Assembly (NCBI RefSeq): GCF_901709675.1 | Contig: NC_051106.1 | Span: 8,070,001 to 8,134,000, forward strand | Length of the DNA stretch: 64,000 bases | Origin: Syngnathus acus | Lineage: Eukaryota; Chordata; Actinopteri; Syngnathiformes; Syngnathidae | Direction: 5' to 3' | Part shown: positions 19,126 through 32,114 of the stretch, piece by piece | Numbering within the stretch: the first letter of the stretch is position 1 | Layout: every line of letters starts with the position of its first letter | Made by a program: the position numbers and the translations under genes | Notes under the pieces: model-generated | Databases searched by the model: none | The model's input: only the letters and a program-made list of their open reading frames with translations | Told to the model about the DNA's origin: nothing

Positions 19126-22100
19126 TTATCTGGCCTGGTTGTTGGGTCGTCCCGGTCCCGCTCGTTGCTTGCCGTTGCCTTGCTGGTGGTGCTCCTGCAG
19201 CCACTGGCGGCAGATGTTCTGCATCACTGAGTCCTGAGCCCCCTCGGCCGCCCGCAGTACCTTCTGCACCAGCGGGCCGGCCCTGCTCGCCTCCATTTTG
19301 ACGGCCAGCAAGTAGGCCGGGCGCAGTTTGTTGCACAGCAGGTAGGCTTTGATCTGAGGAGGATGACATTTTTGTTATGTTTGACATATTGACAACAAAA
19401 AATTTAATTGCGGTGTCTTACCTTCATTTCTGTGCTCTTGGTCTCCAAAATGAGACTTTCCACTTCTTTAGCCTGACACAAAGACAAGCAACGGGCAAAT
19501 ATCAACACGCCATCTTTTCCAGCATCCTCCGAATCTGCGTCTTACGTCGGCCGCTCCCTTATCCGCCGCCTCCACGCAGCTGAGGACCAGCGCGTCGCCG
19601 TCGCTCTTGGTGGCCGTGCCCGACTCGCCGACGCATTTGAGCAACTGGCGCACTGCTCCGAATTTCCGGTGGCGGACCAGGCGCTGTCCGGCGCGCACGT
19701 ACACCGCCTGCGCTTCCAGCTGGAAGTCCTGCAAAGAAAAAACATGACGGTGGGACAGCGATAGACATTCAACATACGAGTCAGGTCTGGATAAATATTA
19801 TGGAGCTAAAAAAATTCAAGACACTATGGAGCTGACCTGTATGACTCGGTACGCAATGCCAAAACCTTCCTCGATATTTTTACCCCCGAGCATCACCTGC
19901 AAACACGCAAACGACAACACTCACAAAGGAGCTGACATAAAAATAGCACCACTGTGTGGACCTCACCTTGCAGGCTACCTCCACCTTCATGGGGCTGCCT
20001 CCAAATAAGGTGGGCGGAGGTCCCGCCCCAGCGGCAGGGGGCATCTCTCGACGGTGCAGGAAGCGAGTCACCTCCAGCTGCAGCTCGATGGTGTTCATGT
20101 GCCTGAAGGCAAAAAGGTTGACGTCACAAGCTACCGTTCAAAAGTCACATCAGTTGTTTTCCGCTGAGGAAAGTGACAAAGCGTCAAATGGCGGCAAGGC
20201 TCGCCTCAAGGAGTGCGATCAAACAGACCTGGAGACGTCGCTTGATGACATCATCTTCCTGAATGAGCTTCCTTGGGACAGCTTCCTCCTGACAACGCCG
20301 CGACACTGCTGCTCCTGCAGGTACGTCCTCAGGTGCTCCTTGGCTCGCACCAACCAGCGCTGACACACACAAATGATGCAAATGATTGAAACTTGCCTCA
20401 TTTTGTGTGTGTGTGCGTGTTTACCTGTTGGTCACCCAGCTGCTGGTACGAAGTGGCTCCATGAGTGAAGAAGCGGATGCAGGTCATGGCCGCACGCACG
20501 TGATCCTGTCCACGGAAACGCTACGTTAGCTTCTCTTAAAAAGCTCCCCACGCTTTGCTCTGTTCTTCTTTTCCAGCGACATGATTTCAAACTTCCGTTT
20601 CAGAACACGCACCATCATGAACTGCTGGATCTGGTAGAGGGTGTGGAAGTAGCCACGCCGTTGCAGCCACTGGCAGGAGGCAATCAGGTAGCGGCTGCAC
20701 GCCTCCAGGCCCGGGTCTAGCTTCTCCAGGACGTCCTGCAGCATCCCCAAACGCCCTCGCTCCAGCGCCGGCTGCAGCACGCCCTCCAGGAACACCTCGT
20801 CCGGGGCGTCCTACGGGGGAGGCGAGATTATACGTGGTTTACAGATCGGGATAGGATTTTGAGCAAACGACAAAAAAGGAAGTTTACCTTGGCGAGGAGG
20901 TAGGAGATGGCCTCGGCCATGGCGTCGTGGCGCATGTGGAAGCTGACCAGCGCCAGGTGAGTGGCGTACGCGTTCAGGTAGTAGAGGCACTCTCGGTGGA
21001 GGATGCTCCTCGGATACTCGGACCTCTCGCTGAGGGCCTCCTCTAGTTCACGCAGCGATGCCAAGATGTCCTCGCTCAAAGACTTCGGGAGAGAACACGA
21101 AGACGGAGTCACAATAGACGTTGAGTCAAAATTAAAACTTGCCGTGGTCACTAGTTGCTAGGCAGACTTCATGAATATCAAGTCACCAAGTGTGGTCTGG
21201 CCTGGTGGTGAGTTTCACAATACGCAAAGAGAAACCGGCTTTTGGAGGTACCGTGGCCGTGACGGGTCTGACGGTGCTCTCTAGGTGCTTGACAATCTCC
21301 TGCAGCAGCGTGGGGCCCAAGTTCATCTGGTTGCGGTCCACGGGGGCCTTCAGACAGCGTGCAAACTTCTCCCGTGCCGCCGTCAGGCTCCCGGCCTTCA
21401 ACGAGGCCATGGCCCACGCTTGCCACACGGCGGCCGGGTCCAGGCCGCTTTTGGTGGACACCTTCACGATACATGGCGGCGCTGATCGTTATTTTGATTC
21501 TTATCTGGCATATAAGTGTGTCTCTCACCTCCACGGCCAGCTGGTAATACTCAGCTTCCAAGAGCTGGTTTCGGAGCCGCGTGACGGCGACCGTCTCTAG
21601 GATGTCGTCCAGGGAGGGAATGTGTTTGTAATTGGCCGCCACCAGAATCTTAAGCACGTCCACTTTGCCGATATAGCTGCGGAACGAACGACGGGGTCAC
21701 ATTGAGGTTCGCGACCCGTCAACGCAACGTTTGAAGGCGTCACCTGTCGCACAAGGCCAGGTCCTGGTTGCGTCCCACTTTGACGAACATGAGCTTGGCG
21801 CTAAAGAGCAGCTGGCGCATGATGTCGGTCAGCAGGCAGGCGTCCACCTCCGGGTTGGTTAGCTTTCGGGAGAGTGCGCGACAGTGGTCGATGAGCTGGT
21901 GGCCGCACGCCGTCTGGTCGCCGTGCAGGGACAAGATGGCCACGCACAGGTGGGCGCTGGGTGCCTTGGCGCATAAACTCCCAATTAGTTGAGTCAACAC
22001 GCGTCAAGAGGGCAATGCGGATTTTAAATCCAGAGTCATACAATTAATACTTTGCCACATTCAACAATGGCGCAAACCTGCTCGTAGTAGAACTCGTGAC

Positions 22101-25100
22101 GCAGCTGCTGGTTTTGGTCGGGATCCGTGGAGAGCCTGATCTGCCTGGGGGCAATCTCAGGCAGGTGCAACATGCCGTCGAGAGCGTCCTCCGTCAAAGT
22201 TGGGCTCCCCGTCGCTGCGTGGAAGGAGAACAAGCCTTGAGTGAGAACTCGCCAGCGCGCCCAAATAACTGTGCGAGCCATTTATTTGTATTTACCTTCA
22301 CTTGGTTCCAGCTCGTCATCAGAACTGCGGAGGAGCAAACAAAATGAAATTCGACTCAATATCCTAAAAGACTAAGAAAAAGGACATCATCATAAAAAAA
22401 AAGCTGCTCGGAGCGTTATCTCATACTCACTCCGGGTGAAAGTAGGTGTAACACTGGTCGCATACTCTGACTTCCTCGCCGGGACATCCATCGATGGCCA
22501 TTTTGCGCTCCGAGCAAGCTTGACACACCAGGCGGCCGCAACGCCGACAGTGATGCCGCCGATTGAACTGAGGACAGAGACGATATCTTCATGGTTGTCA
22601 CATATAGCAAAAAATGATTCTTTTGGCTCTATCGCTCACCATGGTAAACCTTTCGCGCCGGCACACCATGCACACGTGCTGCTTGGTGTCGGGGACCCAG
22701 TCCTTCCGGTCCGGGGGCTGTTCGGGCGGCTGGAATTTGGCGGACGAGGACCGCTTCCTCCCCGCCGAGCCTCGGTCCCGCTCTCTGTCGCCGCTGTGAG
22801 TCGAGGAGCTGTGCGTGGGCGTGCTGCCTAGTGGGGAGGCGGCCATGTTTTATGAAACCCATCAGGGATTAAGTCACCTGATCAAAGTCAGATTTACTGG
22901 CGGAGGAGGGCGTTGAAGAGTCCACACGACCGGAGGTGCTGCTCTCTTGAGCGGGACACTGCGTGAGGGCGTCCTGCAGGCTGATGACAGAGTCTGGGAA
23001 AAAAAAGGCGTCATTACAGAACGAGCTTTAGGGGCAGACGTCCCGTCTCAGAACCCATCACTGACCGGATCTTGACCTCTCTCGAGGCGCGCACGTGAAC
23101 TCCAAGGCCTTGCGGGCGTACTCGGACAGGAGCCTGTCGACGGCGTCCGGCCCGAAGCCCGCCTCCTGGTCGGCCAACAGGTTTCTCAAGGTGCGTACCG
23201 TGGCGTCGGCCCAGTCCACCTTCAGGTTCATGAGCATCTGCTCCAGCATCAGCAGGGGCTCTGGCAGCAGGGGGAAGTAGTCCTGGCGGGCGGGCGGCGG
23301 CAGAGCCAGCAACACCTTGGAGCCCAAGTTGAGGGTGTGGATGTGGCGCCGGCGCGCCGGTGACACCTGCCTCTGGAAGTGCAGCGTCATGTAGTCGGCC
23401 AAAAAGTGGCAGGTGGCCAAGCCGGGACGGCGGTCCAGGGCACGCTCGCACACATCCAGGCCGCAAACCGCGAGACCCTCAAGAAGCTAAACAAGCCACA
23501 AGAGAAGACTTTTTGCTACTGGTGTCTGATCAATTGCTCGTTATGGTTCTTTTTTCTTTTGCACAACGCTGGTACCTGGAAGGCCTCATCTGTCTGTTCC
23601 TTGTCCAGAAGATGCAGCAGATGCTCCGTCTGCAGCTGCAGTGTCGACTGCTCGCTGACGGGGTAAAGCTCGGCCCACTGGGCACACAGCCAAAACTCCT
23701 GCGGAAAAACTCATTCTTGAGCAAAACGTGTATTTTCTGTTTGTGCGTTCGTTAAAGAAGAGTCACCTTGGCCTCCAGCATCCGGGTCAGCATGGATTCA
23801 GAGTTAGCTTTTGACTCTGTCTTCAATTCCTGCCAGGTAACCCACGGCAGTGGCGGCTGTAAGGCTAACATCTGTCACCAGAAAAAAAAATTGTTGATGA
23901 ATTCCATTTTCAGCCCAAGCGCCATTTTGTGTAACATTACTCGGCCGTAGATGTCCAGCTCTTTCTTTTTCCGCAGTAGGTCGGCTCTGAGCGAGGCTTC
24001 CGTCTCATCGTCCAGGCAGAAGTCCAGAAGCTCCGCGCAAGCCGAGAGGGGCCAGCGCTCCATGACCTGCAGGGCCACGCGGGCGCGCAGGTTGGGGTCC
24101 TGCACGCGGAATAGGTGGTCGACGCCTTCCTCATCGCCTTCGAGGGATAAACAGCAAATATACATTTTCATCAGAAAAGAATTTGGAGCAAACAAAAACA
24201 TCTTTTGACCATCCTCACCTTCTAAGGCAGCCCAAGTAAGCAGGCGGTCCCTTAGCTCCCCCTGCTGCCCACAGTCAGGCCCGTAAAGCTCCAGCAGCCG
24301 TAGCGCCCGGTCCACGTCCTTGGAGGCTAGAGCCTGCTGGAAGGCGTCAACGGCAGCCCCCCTGGCGGCTTCCTCCCGAGGTCCGGCCAGCAGGAGTCCG
24401 ACCAGAGGCTTTCCGCACACCCGTGCGCCGAGCCCCTCGTCGTCAGAGAAGGAGGGGCCCAGCACGGGTTCTGCCATGGCATTCAAGTAGGACCGGAGCA
24501 CGGGGAAGTCCTGGAGGAGCGTGTCGGCCTCACGCGAAATCTGCTCGCCATCTAGCAGCGCCTCCTTGCGACCGCTGCGGAAGTATCCCGACCAGCCTGT
24601 GGGCTGAGAGCGGGCGCCCTCGCCTTTGGACGCGCTCAGGCACGCCAAAGCCGCCACCAAGGATGAGCGAGACTTGAGAAAAGCCAGGGCGGATGGCGTG
24701 AGCAGAAACGATGGGGCGGAGGTGGGCGGTGGTGAGGGGTTGGCGGAGGAGGCGGAGCTCGAGGTGGAGGTGTCGTCCAAAGAGACGGACTCGGCGTCGG
24801 ACGTAAGCTCGGTCATGCCGAGCGTGGAGGCGTGCTTGCCGGCGTGGCGTCGGAGCAGCAAAGTCAAAGCGGACACGCTGAAAACCGCATCGTCTCTTCG
24901 AGCCTGAATGGGATCCTGGACCTGGTCTGGAAATGTCGTCCCCACGTGCAGGACCTTGCAGCATCGCTGGATGATCACCTGCTGGACGTTGAGGCCGAGC
25001 CCCGCCTCCCGCAGCAGCGACAGCAGCCTACACAAGCACCATTTTATTTGAAACTTAAGAGGTCAAGATCTTGAGAATGCACAACGATGAAGTGAAAGTC

Positions 25101-28100
25101 ATTCCAGGTCATTATAAAGCTGATCAAAATATAGCCGGCGTACCTGTCAGGTGACACCTGTCGCTCAAACAGCAGGTAGGAGAGGAGCCGCGAAGGAGCT
25201 TGAAGCAACACCGGCAACGGATTCCCCAGCTTCACCTCGCTTGTCTGGTCTGAAGCAAACGAGGAGTAAGAAACCAACGAGAGCTTCTCCTCTCGTCGTC
25301 CTCCGTCGGCAGCGCACCTTCGGATCCGAGGCTGCGCACCAGCACGGCCGCCAGCGTGTCGACGTAGTCCAGAAAGGTGCGCACAAAGTCGGGCCTAGCC
25401 AGGTCGCCGTTGGGCTCGAAGGGGCACAACCGGTCCAGGGAGCGGAGCAGCTGCTTGATGCCGCAGCGCGCCGGGTGAGCGTCCAGCTCGGACGCCTTCG
25501 AGCCGGCCTGCTCCGACAGCAGCGCCATCAGAGAGCTCGATGACGCTGAGCCGCCCTCTAAGAAACCCACAAAACGTCATTTTTCGATTCGGTGACGATG
25601 ACGTGCGATGAGCGTACTGACCGGAGACATTGGCCGCGGAGCTGAGGAAGTGCAGGGTGCTCGCTAAGCGTTGCATCAGAGCGAGTCGGGCGGAGATGCA
25701 CTCCTCGCTCAGCGTGGGGTGGCGACACAGCAATATTTCCTGGATGCAGCAGCCAAAGGGGCTGGACAAAACTTGCTCCTCCCCCACGGCAACCTCTAAA
25801 AATACAAGCCGTCAGCAGCCATTTCTGGCCACTCGCCCGCCATCTTGACTGAGCTCTTACTGCAAGTGGGATGGTTCAGAATCTTGCTCATCTGCTGTAA
25901 AACCAGAGGAAATCCGCAGATGTTCTCAGGACGAGGATCTTTGGGGTCCACTCGCACGCCTGGGGAAAGCCAATGATGAACACAGAGGGAAACTTTTTTT
26001 TTTATTCTAAAGAACGTGATCCTTCCAACCTACAAATGGTACACAATTTCAGTGTCTTTTGTGCAAATTGAAACTTTAAATTGTACAAATTTGTAGTCAC
26101 TTTCTCACCACGAGCCTCAAGACTGCCGCTAAGTCGACGCTCGGCCGTGTCCAGCAGCTGCCGGGACGTCTTCCACAGTTGGCAGTGGCAGCACGCCAGG
26201 TCAAAGGCAGCCATGGCGGTCGGGCTGAGCTCCTTCAGTAGCGTGGCCACCAGCCCGGATGAGTCCGACTGGTTGGTCCAGTAGCCCTCCTGCAAGGTCG
26301 GGAGAGGGTGGGAAGGCGTGCTGAGGAGGCGGTCGGCTATGTCGGAGATGGAGTAGAACGCCACGCCTGCAGGGGGAGCCAATAGCAAATAAGTCAATGC
26401 TTGAGTGACTTAACAGATAATCCAATCTCACCTGCGGCCGCAGCGCTTCCGATGGCCTGAAGGGTGGAAAGTCCGCTGCTTCCCAGTCGGCAGCGCGCCG
26501 CCCCGGCTGCCGCGGGGCCCGAGCCCAAGCCCTCTGAAGATGAGGAAGACGACGACATGGACTGGCTCTCCATCTTCTGCTCCACCCGTCCCAGCTCCAC
26601 CAGCACTTCGGTGTAGCGCTCCATGAAGGCCAGCTCGCCGCAGGAAGCCGACGCCTCCAGGTCGAAAACCAGAGACACCTACGGAACATTTATCGAGTGG
26701 TTTAAAACGGGAACGGTTCGGGCGGAGTCGACGATGCTCGTCGCCATAGTGACCTGATGGGCCTCCATGAAGTTACCGCGCCGGATACAGGACTTGAGTA
26801 GAGACTCCGGAGGAGACAACATGGCGGGGATCAGCCAGCTGTGGGTAGCAGACGCCGCGTCCAAACAATCTCCTCCCACCTCTGGAAAATAGAAAGGAAA
26901 TAAATCAATTAAGCAAAATTCCATCGTTATTTGTGGAGAAATACTGAAATGGTAACATCTCACTGCTTCCGCTGCTCCGATTGCTGGTGATGATCTGCAG
27001 CCTCCACTGCGCCTCGGCCGTGCGCTTGGACAACCTCTGCAGGCGGGTGCCGAAGGTCCCGGCCGCCACCGAGCAACCCACGCTCTCGGCCACCTCCGCC
27101 TCTCTGGGAAGCGCTCGCCCTGTCTCCTGTCCCTCCAGGCCCTCCTTGAGCAGCTTCAGGATACCCTCCACAGCCGCCGCATCCGCCAGGAAGCCCTCGC
27201 AGCCCCGGACCAGGTGGGCCAGATCCAGATCCGCGCGGTCCTCCTCCTCGGTAGCCTCCGGCGAAGAGGACGCTGGGTTAGTTATGGTCACGTCTTTGGG
27301 GCTTTGTGGAGAAAAGTCGGCGCTGGAGAGGAAGAGCAGTGAGAAGATGTTCTCCAGCAGCTCCAGGCGGAACATGGCGGGCACAGCCTCCAAGTACAGT
27401 TGGCACTCAGACAGGTAGTGCTCGAAAAGCGACTGGCGACCTAAAAGGGCAACGAAGACAAATTGAAGGCTATTTTGAAATGACGAGGTAACAAACCGAT
27501 GGCGCAAACCTCCTGTCGAAGTGGCGGCGAGGCTCGGGTCCGTCCCCTCCCAAGCCGCTTTCTGCCGCTTGGCTTGACACTGGTCGCAAGCTACGCTCTG
27601 GTGCGCGTTGACGCACAGAGCGTAGATGGCGTACTTCATGGCGCAGAAGCCGCGGAACAGAAAGACGCTCCTCTGCGCCGAAGGACTCAAAACAGCCTCG
27701 GCGTCATCTGTGGGACAAAAAACGAGGTTGCAAAAAGGGAACACGATGGTGCTGGGCTGATCGCCAAGACGAGCGGCGCGCGGACTTTGTGCAGGATCTG
27801 GCCTTTGCTGGAGCAGATCGAGAACGCGGCGCTCTTCAAAGCGAGCCAGCGGAGTCAGCGAATGTAGAACGTAGAGAGCCGAGTGATTGTCCAGACTGTG
27901 CAGCTGGCCCAGCAACGCCTCATTGGAAACATCTCTAAATCAAAAAGCAAAATCAAGAAATGTAGCAGACAAAAAAAAAAAAAAAACTTACGGGTTGTTG
28001 TTTTTACACCACTCGAGTATTCCAAGCTGGGAGGACAAAAGATTGGCAAAGTCCTGCAGGACTGAGTCATTTGCTGACCTCTGATAAAAAAGAAAAACAA

Positions 28101-29901
28101 ATATTAATTTAGCACCATTTATCACATTTGATTGATTCCAACCTGCTGGTGATGGAGGACGCGGAGCAGCGTGCGAGCCGAGCCCAGACTACGACACTGC
28201 GTCCACCCCAGCAGCAGCAGAAGGCGACACAGCGGCTGCAACTCGGAGCGCAACATGTCCCTCAGCTGAGAGAACTCCTCGTGTTTGATCAGGTCCAGCG
28301 CCGTCACCTACGTTAACGGGGGCACAAATCGGACATCTGACTCCGAAAAGCTGTGAAGTTGGAATTCAAGACCTTGATTTGAAAAAAAAATAATAATTCT
28401 TGTGGATCATTACTTACCAAGATCTGCTCCAGGAAATGCTTCCCACTGCTGAGGCACTCAAAGTAGACCATCTTCCACGCGGACGGACGATCGTCATGGC
28501 AACACAGACTGAGAGCCAGCTTCTCCGACTCGGGCAGGAGAGCTTGGATCGCCGAACGACACGCTGTTAGTTTACAAAACTTTTGACGGACGAGAGATGA
28601 CCGGGCTGGACGGCACCTTGCGTGTCGGGCGCGCTCCTCAGCAGACGATCCCGCTGCAGCCTCAGCGCGGCCGAGCAGTACGCCGAGACGAGCGCGTCGC
28701 ACCGCGGCCGCAGCAGGGAGCTCAGGATCATCTCCTCCTTCAGGGGTCCGCATCTGGATGCCCACAGCGTCTCGCACAGCGCCTCCAACTGGCCGCTAAC
28801 GGTGGACGGATTCGATGGCATCGAAGCCAACACCGAGTAGATCTCCTCCACCCACTCGTTTCGGGTCTCGGAACTCGTCTCAGGCTTTGAGAGTTTGCTC
28901 AGCAGGTGGAGGACGAAGACCTGCTGCAGGGATGAGTCGTCCACGCTCGACTGTAGCTAAAACAAAGAAAACAGACCACAATAAAATGAGAAAAGATAAT
29001 AATCTTTTTTTATTTTTTTATTAAAACAAATAATAAATGTAAATTTATAAAATAAAATGTAATTTTTAAGGAAAAAAAAAAGGTGATTTCTTCCGGGGTT
29101 TTACACGAATGCTGTTACCTGCAAGAAATACGTGAGGCACTGTGCCACTCGGGGTCTCTTCCTCTCCAGTAACGTTTGCAGACAACGCTCCACAGCGGCA
29201 TGAGTCGAACTTGAAACATTTGTGCCCGCAAACGCGTCATGCAACTGCTGCTGGAACACAGTCACAAGATGAACGCACATCTAAAGAGAACATGAAGGAC
29301 GTCACGAGGTGAAGTAAGACCGCAACCTGGAGAAGAACCTCTTGGATCCCCTCGGAGCACAGATGTTCCAGCAGCAGCAGGAACTCTAACTTGCTTCGGA
29401 CACTGGGAGAGACCTATCAAAAGTCAGAATGCACAACTACATCACATGATCGTCTCTTGTCAATCAGTGAATATCTATTTGGCAAAAATTCAATACGCTC
29501 ACTATTTCATTCAAAACATAATGTAAATATTCTGTAAATTACCCGGTCTTCAGTGCATTGCTCCAAAACCTTCAGCCAAAACCAAGCTAGCTTGTGTGGA
29601 CTGCTCACAGGCTCCCATCTGGAAAACAGTTCAATTGATGGCAGTTTTTTTTTTTTTTTAAATCAACTAATTACGCCACTTTGACTCACTTGAAACGATA
29701 AGGATGACACACGGCCACTTTGATAATCTCCCGCACTTTCTCCGAGATGTCCCCTTTGGACGCCACCAGCTGCGGCACACAGGCGCTGGCCAGCTCCCAC
29801 TCGCCGCACCTCAGGCACCGCTTGAAGTAATCGAAGAGGTCCCGTAGTGAAGTTTCCGCCTCGCAGCCAAAGGGGTGCGTGGCGGGCGCCGCTGACTCCA
29901 T
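19126..29901 (-). CDS. zfyve26: Zinc finger FYVE domain-containing protein 26 (spastizin)
   Basis: Spastizin binds PI3P and works with spatacsin and AP-5 in lysosome reformation and endosomal sorting. Forty coding exons total 7,452 nt (2,483 aa; human 2,539). From the 3' end: 19126-19353, 19422-19472, 19546-19728, 19837-19896, 19967-20102, 20229-20359, 20425-20505, 20613-20810, 20888-21082, 21252-21461, 21529-21676, 21744-21964, 22078-22214, 22296-22324, 22431-22567, 22640-22827, 22878-22993, 23066-23486, 23576-23698, 23767-23871, 23941-24137, 24219-25027, 25144-25244, 25318-25557, 25622-25795, 25861-25959, 26109-26366, 26432-26678, 26754-26881, 26964-27440, 27510-27707, 27786-27934, 27992-28080, 28143-28307, 28418-28563, 28617-28956, 29119-29280, 29327-29413, 29543-29618, 29690-29901. 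The FYVE finger spans 22431-22827 (WVPD, CMVCRRERFTM, RRHHCRRCGR, RVCDQC). The N terminus has HPFG and GEWELASACVPQL as in human. The acceptors at 22827 and 27934 and the 27708-27785 intron are the least certain. Three introns are stop-free multiples of three. Confidence 0.93.
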
Positions 29902-30439
29902 TTTGGATTGAGCAGGGCAGATGAGAGGGTTTACTAGAGGTCAGTTTTTTCCTACGGCCAAGTAGGACACTGGCAACCTCTTGACCTGAAACAAACAACC
30001 ATAAGGAAAAGTTGCCTTTTTGAAAATGTCTTTTTAAAAGTATTTTTACCTGATATAAAGATTACAGATTACATTTAGAATAAAGAAATAAACACGTTTT
30101 TGTCAGATTTGAATGGATTAAAAGTGGCATACTTGATCATTCTTGCTACTGCTTTCAGTTAGTTTGTTACTGAAGATGTTTTTTTTAGCTACCAAACACA
30201 ATAATCAGAGGAAAAAAATCCACAAAAACAATTTGAGTCGCCAAATCGACTGTTCAATCCAAATGTATTGATCTTTTGCAGTGGCTCTTTGAACACATGC
30301 CCAAACGTCCAGTTAGCGTTAGCATAAGCATCAGCATTATCAAACAGTGAAAGTTCACGTAAACAGAAACAAGGATAACTCAAAGCTGACAGCACAGTTA
30401 GAAGGCAGATAATGTTAATGGAATTACTTACTCGTGTCT

Positions 30440-30560
30440 TTATGTCATTTTAACCGAAGAATTTGGACATTTTCTTGCCCAGTTCTGCTACTTTTTCGAC
30501 TGTCAATAGGCGGTCACGTGAGCAAACCACCTGACCGCGCCGAAGTCAGTTGATTGGGTA
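30440..30560 (-). promoter_or_regulatory. Putative zfyve26 promoter with CLEAR-type E-box
   Basis: GTCACGTGAG (30513-30522) matches the TFEB-type CLEAR element in a GC-richer island upstream of the non-coding first exon. The intron between that region and the ATG exon (acceptor at 29986-29987) is about 450 bp. Spastizin acts in lysosome reformation, so control by the lysosomal gene network would make sense. The transcription start is not proven. The remaining bases to 31090 show no gene. Confidence 0.45.
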
Positions 30561-31092
30561 GAGGCTGCTGCATTCAGGGACCATCGAAAATACTATAGGA
30601 ACAACAAAATTGTTTATTTTAGAAAGGTTTATTCAAGTCCGTATTTAATTGTATTTGATTGTTTCACACAGTGATAGAACTTTGACAGAACAAAAAAAAA
30701 TCAAAGAAGTCATGCCTTAACAGGTTAAGAAAACGTTTCCCTAATTTTAACTCATTTGAGAATTTTGTTTACTATGGTGTTTATTTTAGGTGTTTATTTT
30801 AGTCTTTATTTTTAAACAACGAAACGGAAATTAATTTGAATTTCCCTGAAACTGAACGCAAAAACGGGGACGTGTTTAAAAGTATCTTTATATTACCAGG
30901 TTACATGAAGGCATCATCGGATTAAGGAAAACGTACGATTTGTGCAGGAAAGACAACGATGATGAACATCAAAACATATATAACGATGTTGAACACAAAC
31001 ACTCACGTGCATAGAGTTTTCCAAAAGCAACTAATCAACCAAACATTAACTCCCCCATATCTCCAGTTACCTTATACCTAACGATGGAGGCT

Positions 31093-31106
31093 GTCGCTAT
31101 GGCAAC
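31093..31106 (+). promoter_or_regulatory. RFX X-box upstream of galectin-related gene
   Basis: GTCGCTATGGCAAC fits the RFX X-box (GTNRCY half-site followed by the inverted RGYAAC) and lies 87 bp upstream of the ATG at 31194. It is imperfectly palindromic, unlike the rdh X-box. Confidence 0.45.
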
Positions 31107-31193
31107 AGGCGGGGTTTGCCGACAATGATAAGTCCTCCTCACTTGGCATCCCCTCTCCAGACCTGCACGATACTGCGTCACGCCCTGACTGGA

Positions 31194-32114
31194 ATGGAAG
31201 ACAAGGACAAGAAAGGAAATGTACGTAAGGTATTTTCTTTGCTGCAGACAGCATGTACTCGAGAGATGAATGAGGGGGGGGGGGGCTGGGATAAAGAGCA
31301 ATCTATTGTGCTGGCCCGCTAAGCCATTGTCTCACACAGGAGGAGTACATCGGCGAGATAAAGGGTGGTCTGCGGCCTTCGATGAAGCTGGTCGTGATGG
31401 GGATTGTTGACAAGAAACCCAAGAGGTCAGTGTTGGGCCGTCATTAGCAAGCCACATGCTGCACACTTTGACGTTGGAGGGATGCAACAGATTTAAATGC
31501 TTATCGGAAAATATGCGCGTAGTAACTAGATTAGCATGACTGTAAGGCATCTTAATAAATTAAATCATTTGATATGGGAATATGTTGCTTCTACAATGTG
31601 TCGTTTTTATCTAAACAACTTACAACAAGAATGGGGGGCGGGGTAGAAAGGATATATTATGATTCCCTGTGTGTGTTGTGTGTGTGTGTAGCATTGAGGT
31701 GGTGGTGTCCAGCGCACCTCAACAGAGGGAATCGGAAAAATCGGAGGAATCGGAGGCAATGGAGTCAGAAGGTGACGTGGGTCTCCAGCTGAAGGTCAGC
31801 TTCATGGACAAAGCCGTCCAACGCAACGCGCGGCTGGCAGGAAAGTGGGGTGCCGCCGAAAACACGCTCTCCTTCTTCCCCTTTGCGCCCGGAGAGTCTT
31901 TTAAGGTACAATCGTCACTATCGGAGCTAGCGTTCATCATCGTCATGCTATCGTTTGTCCGTCCCGGTAGATGGAGATCGTATGCGAGCACCAGCAGTTC
32001 CGCATCCTGGTGGACGGTCAGCCTCTTTGCGGCTTCACCCACCGCCTCCCGCAACTGGCCAGCTTGACGGCGTTACGAGTCTTCGGAGACGTCCAACTCA
32101 CCAAGGTGGCTTAA
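31194..32114 (+). CDS. lgalsl: Galectin-related protein (LGALSL type)
   Basis: Four exons give 156 aa: 31194-31220, 31340-31425, 31692-31905, 31971-32114. The match to vertebrate LGALSL is clear. GEIKGGLRPSMKLVVMGIVD at the start, SFFPFAPGESFKMEIVCEHQ and QFRILVDGQPL in the middle, and an FGDVQLTK end all fit. An acidic insert (about residues 50-65) is longer than in human. The residues that hold galactose in true galectins are missing: the HxNxR region is replaced and the WGxE motif reads WGAAE, so lectin activity is unlikely, as for the human protein. Fish have two ohnologs (a and b) and I cannot tell which this is. It lies between zfyve26 and plek2 and is not part of the triplicated chimera cluster. 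Confidence 0.85.

Noticed and set aside
19040-28944. Many long plus-strand frames opposite zfyve26
   Set aside because: Shadows of a GC-rich coding strand; the minus-strand exons explain the region with consistent splice sites.
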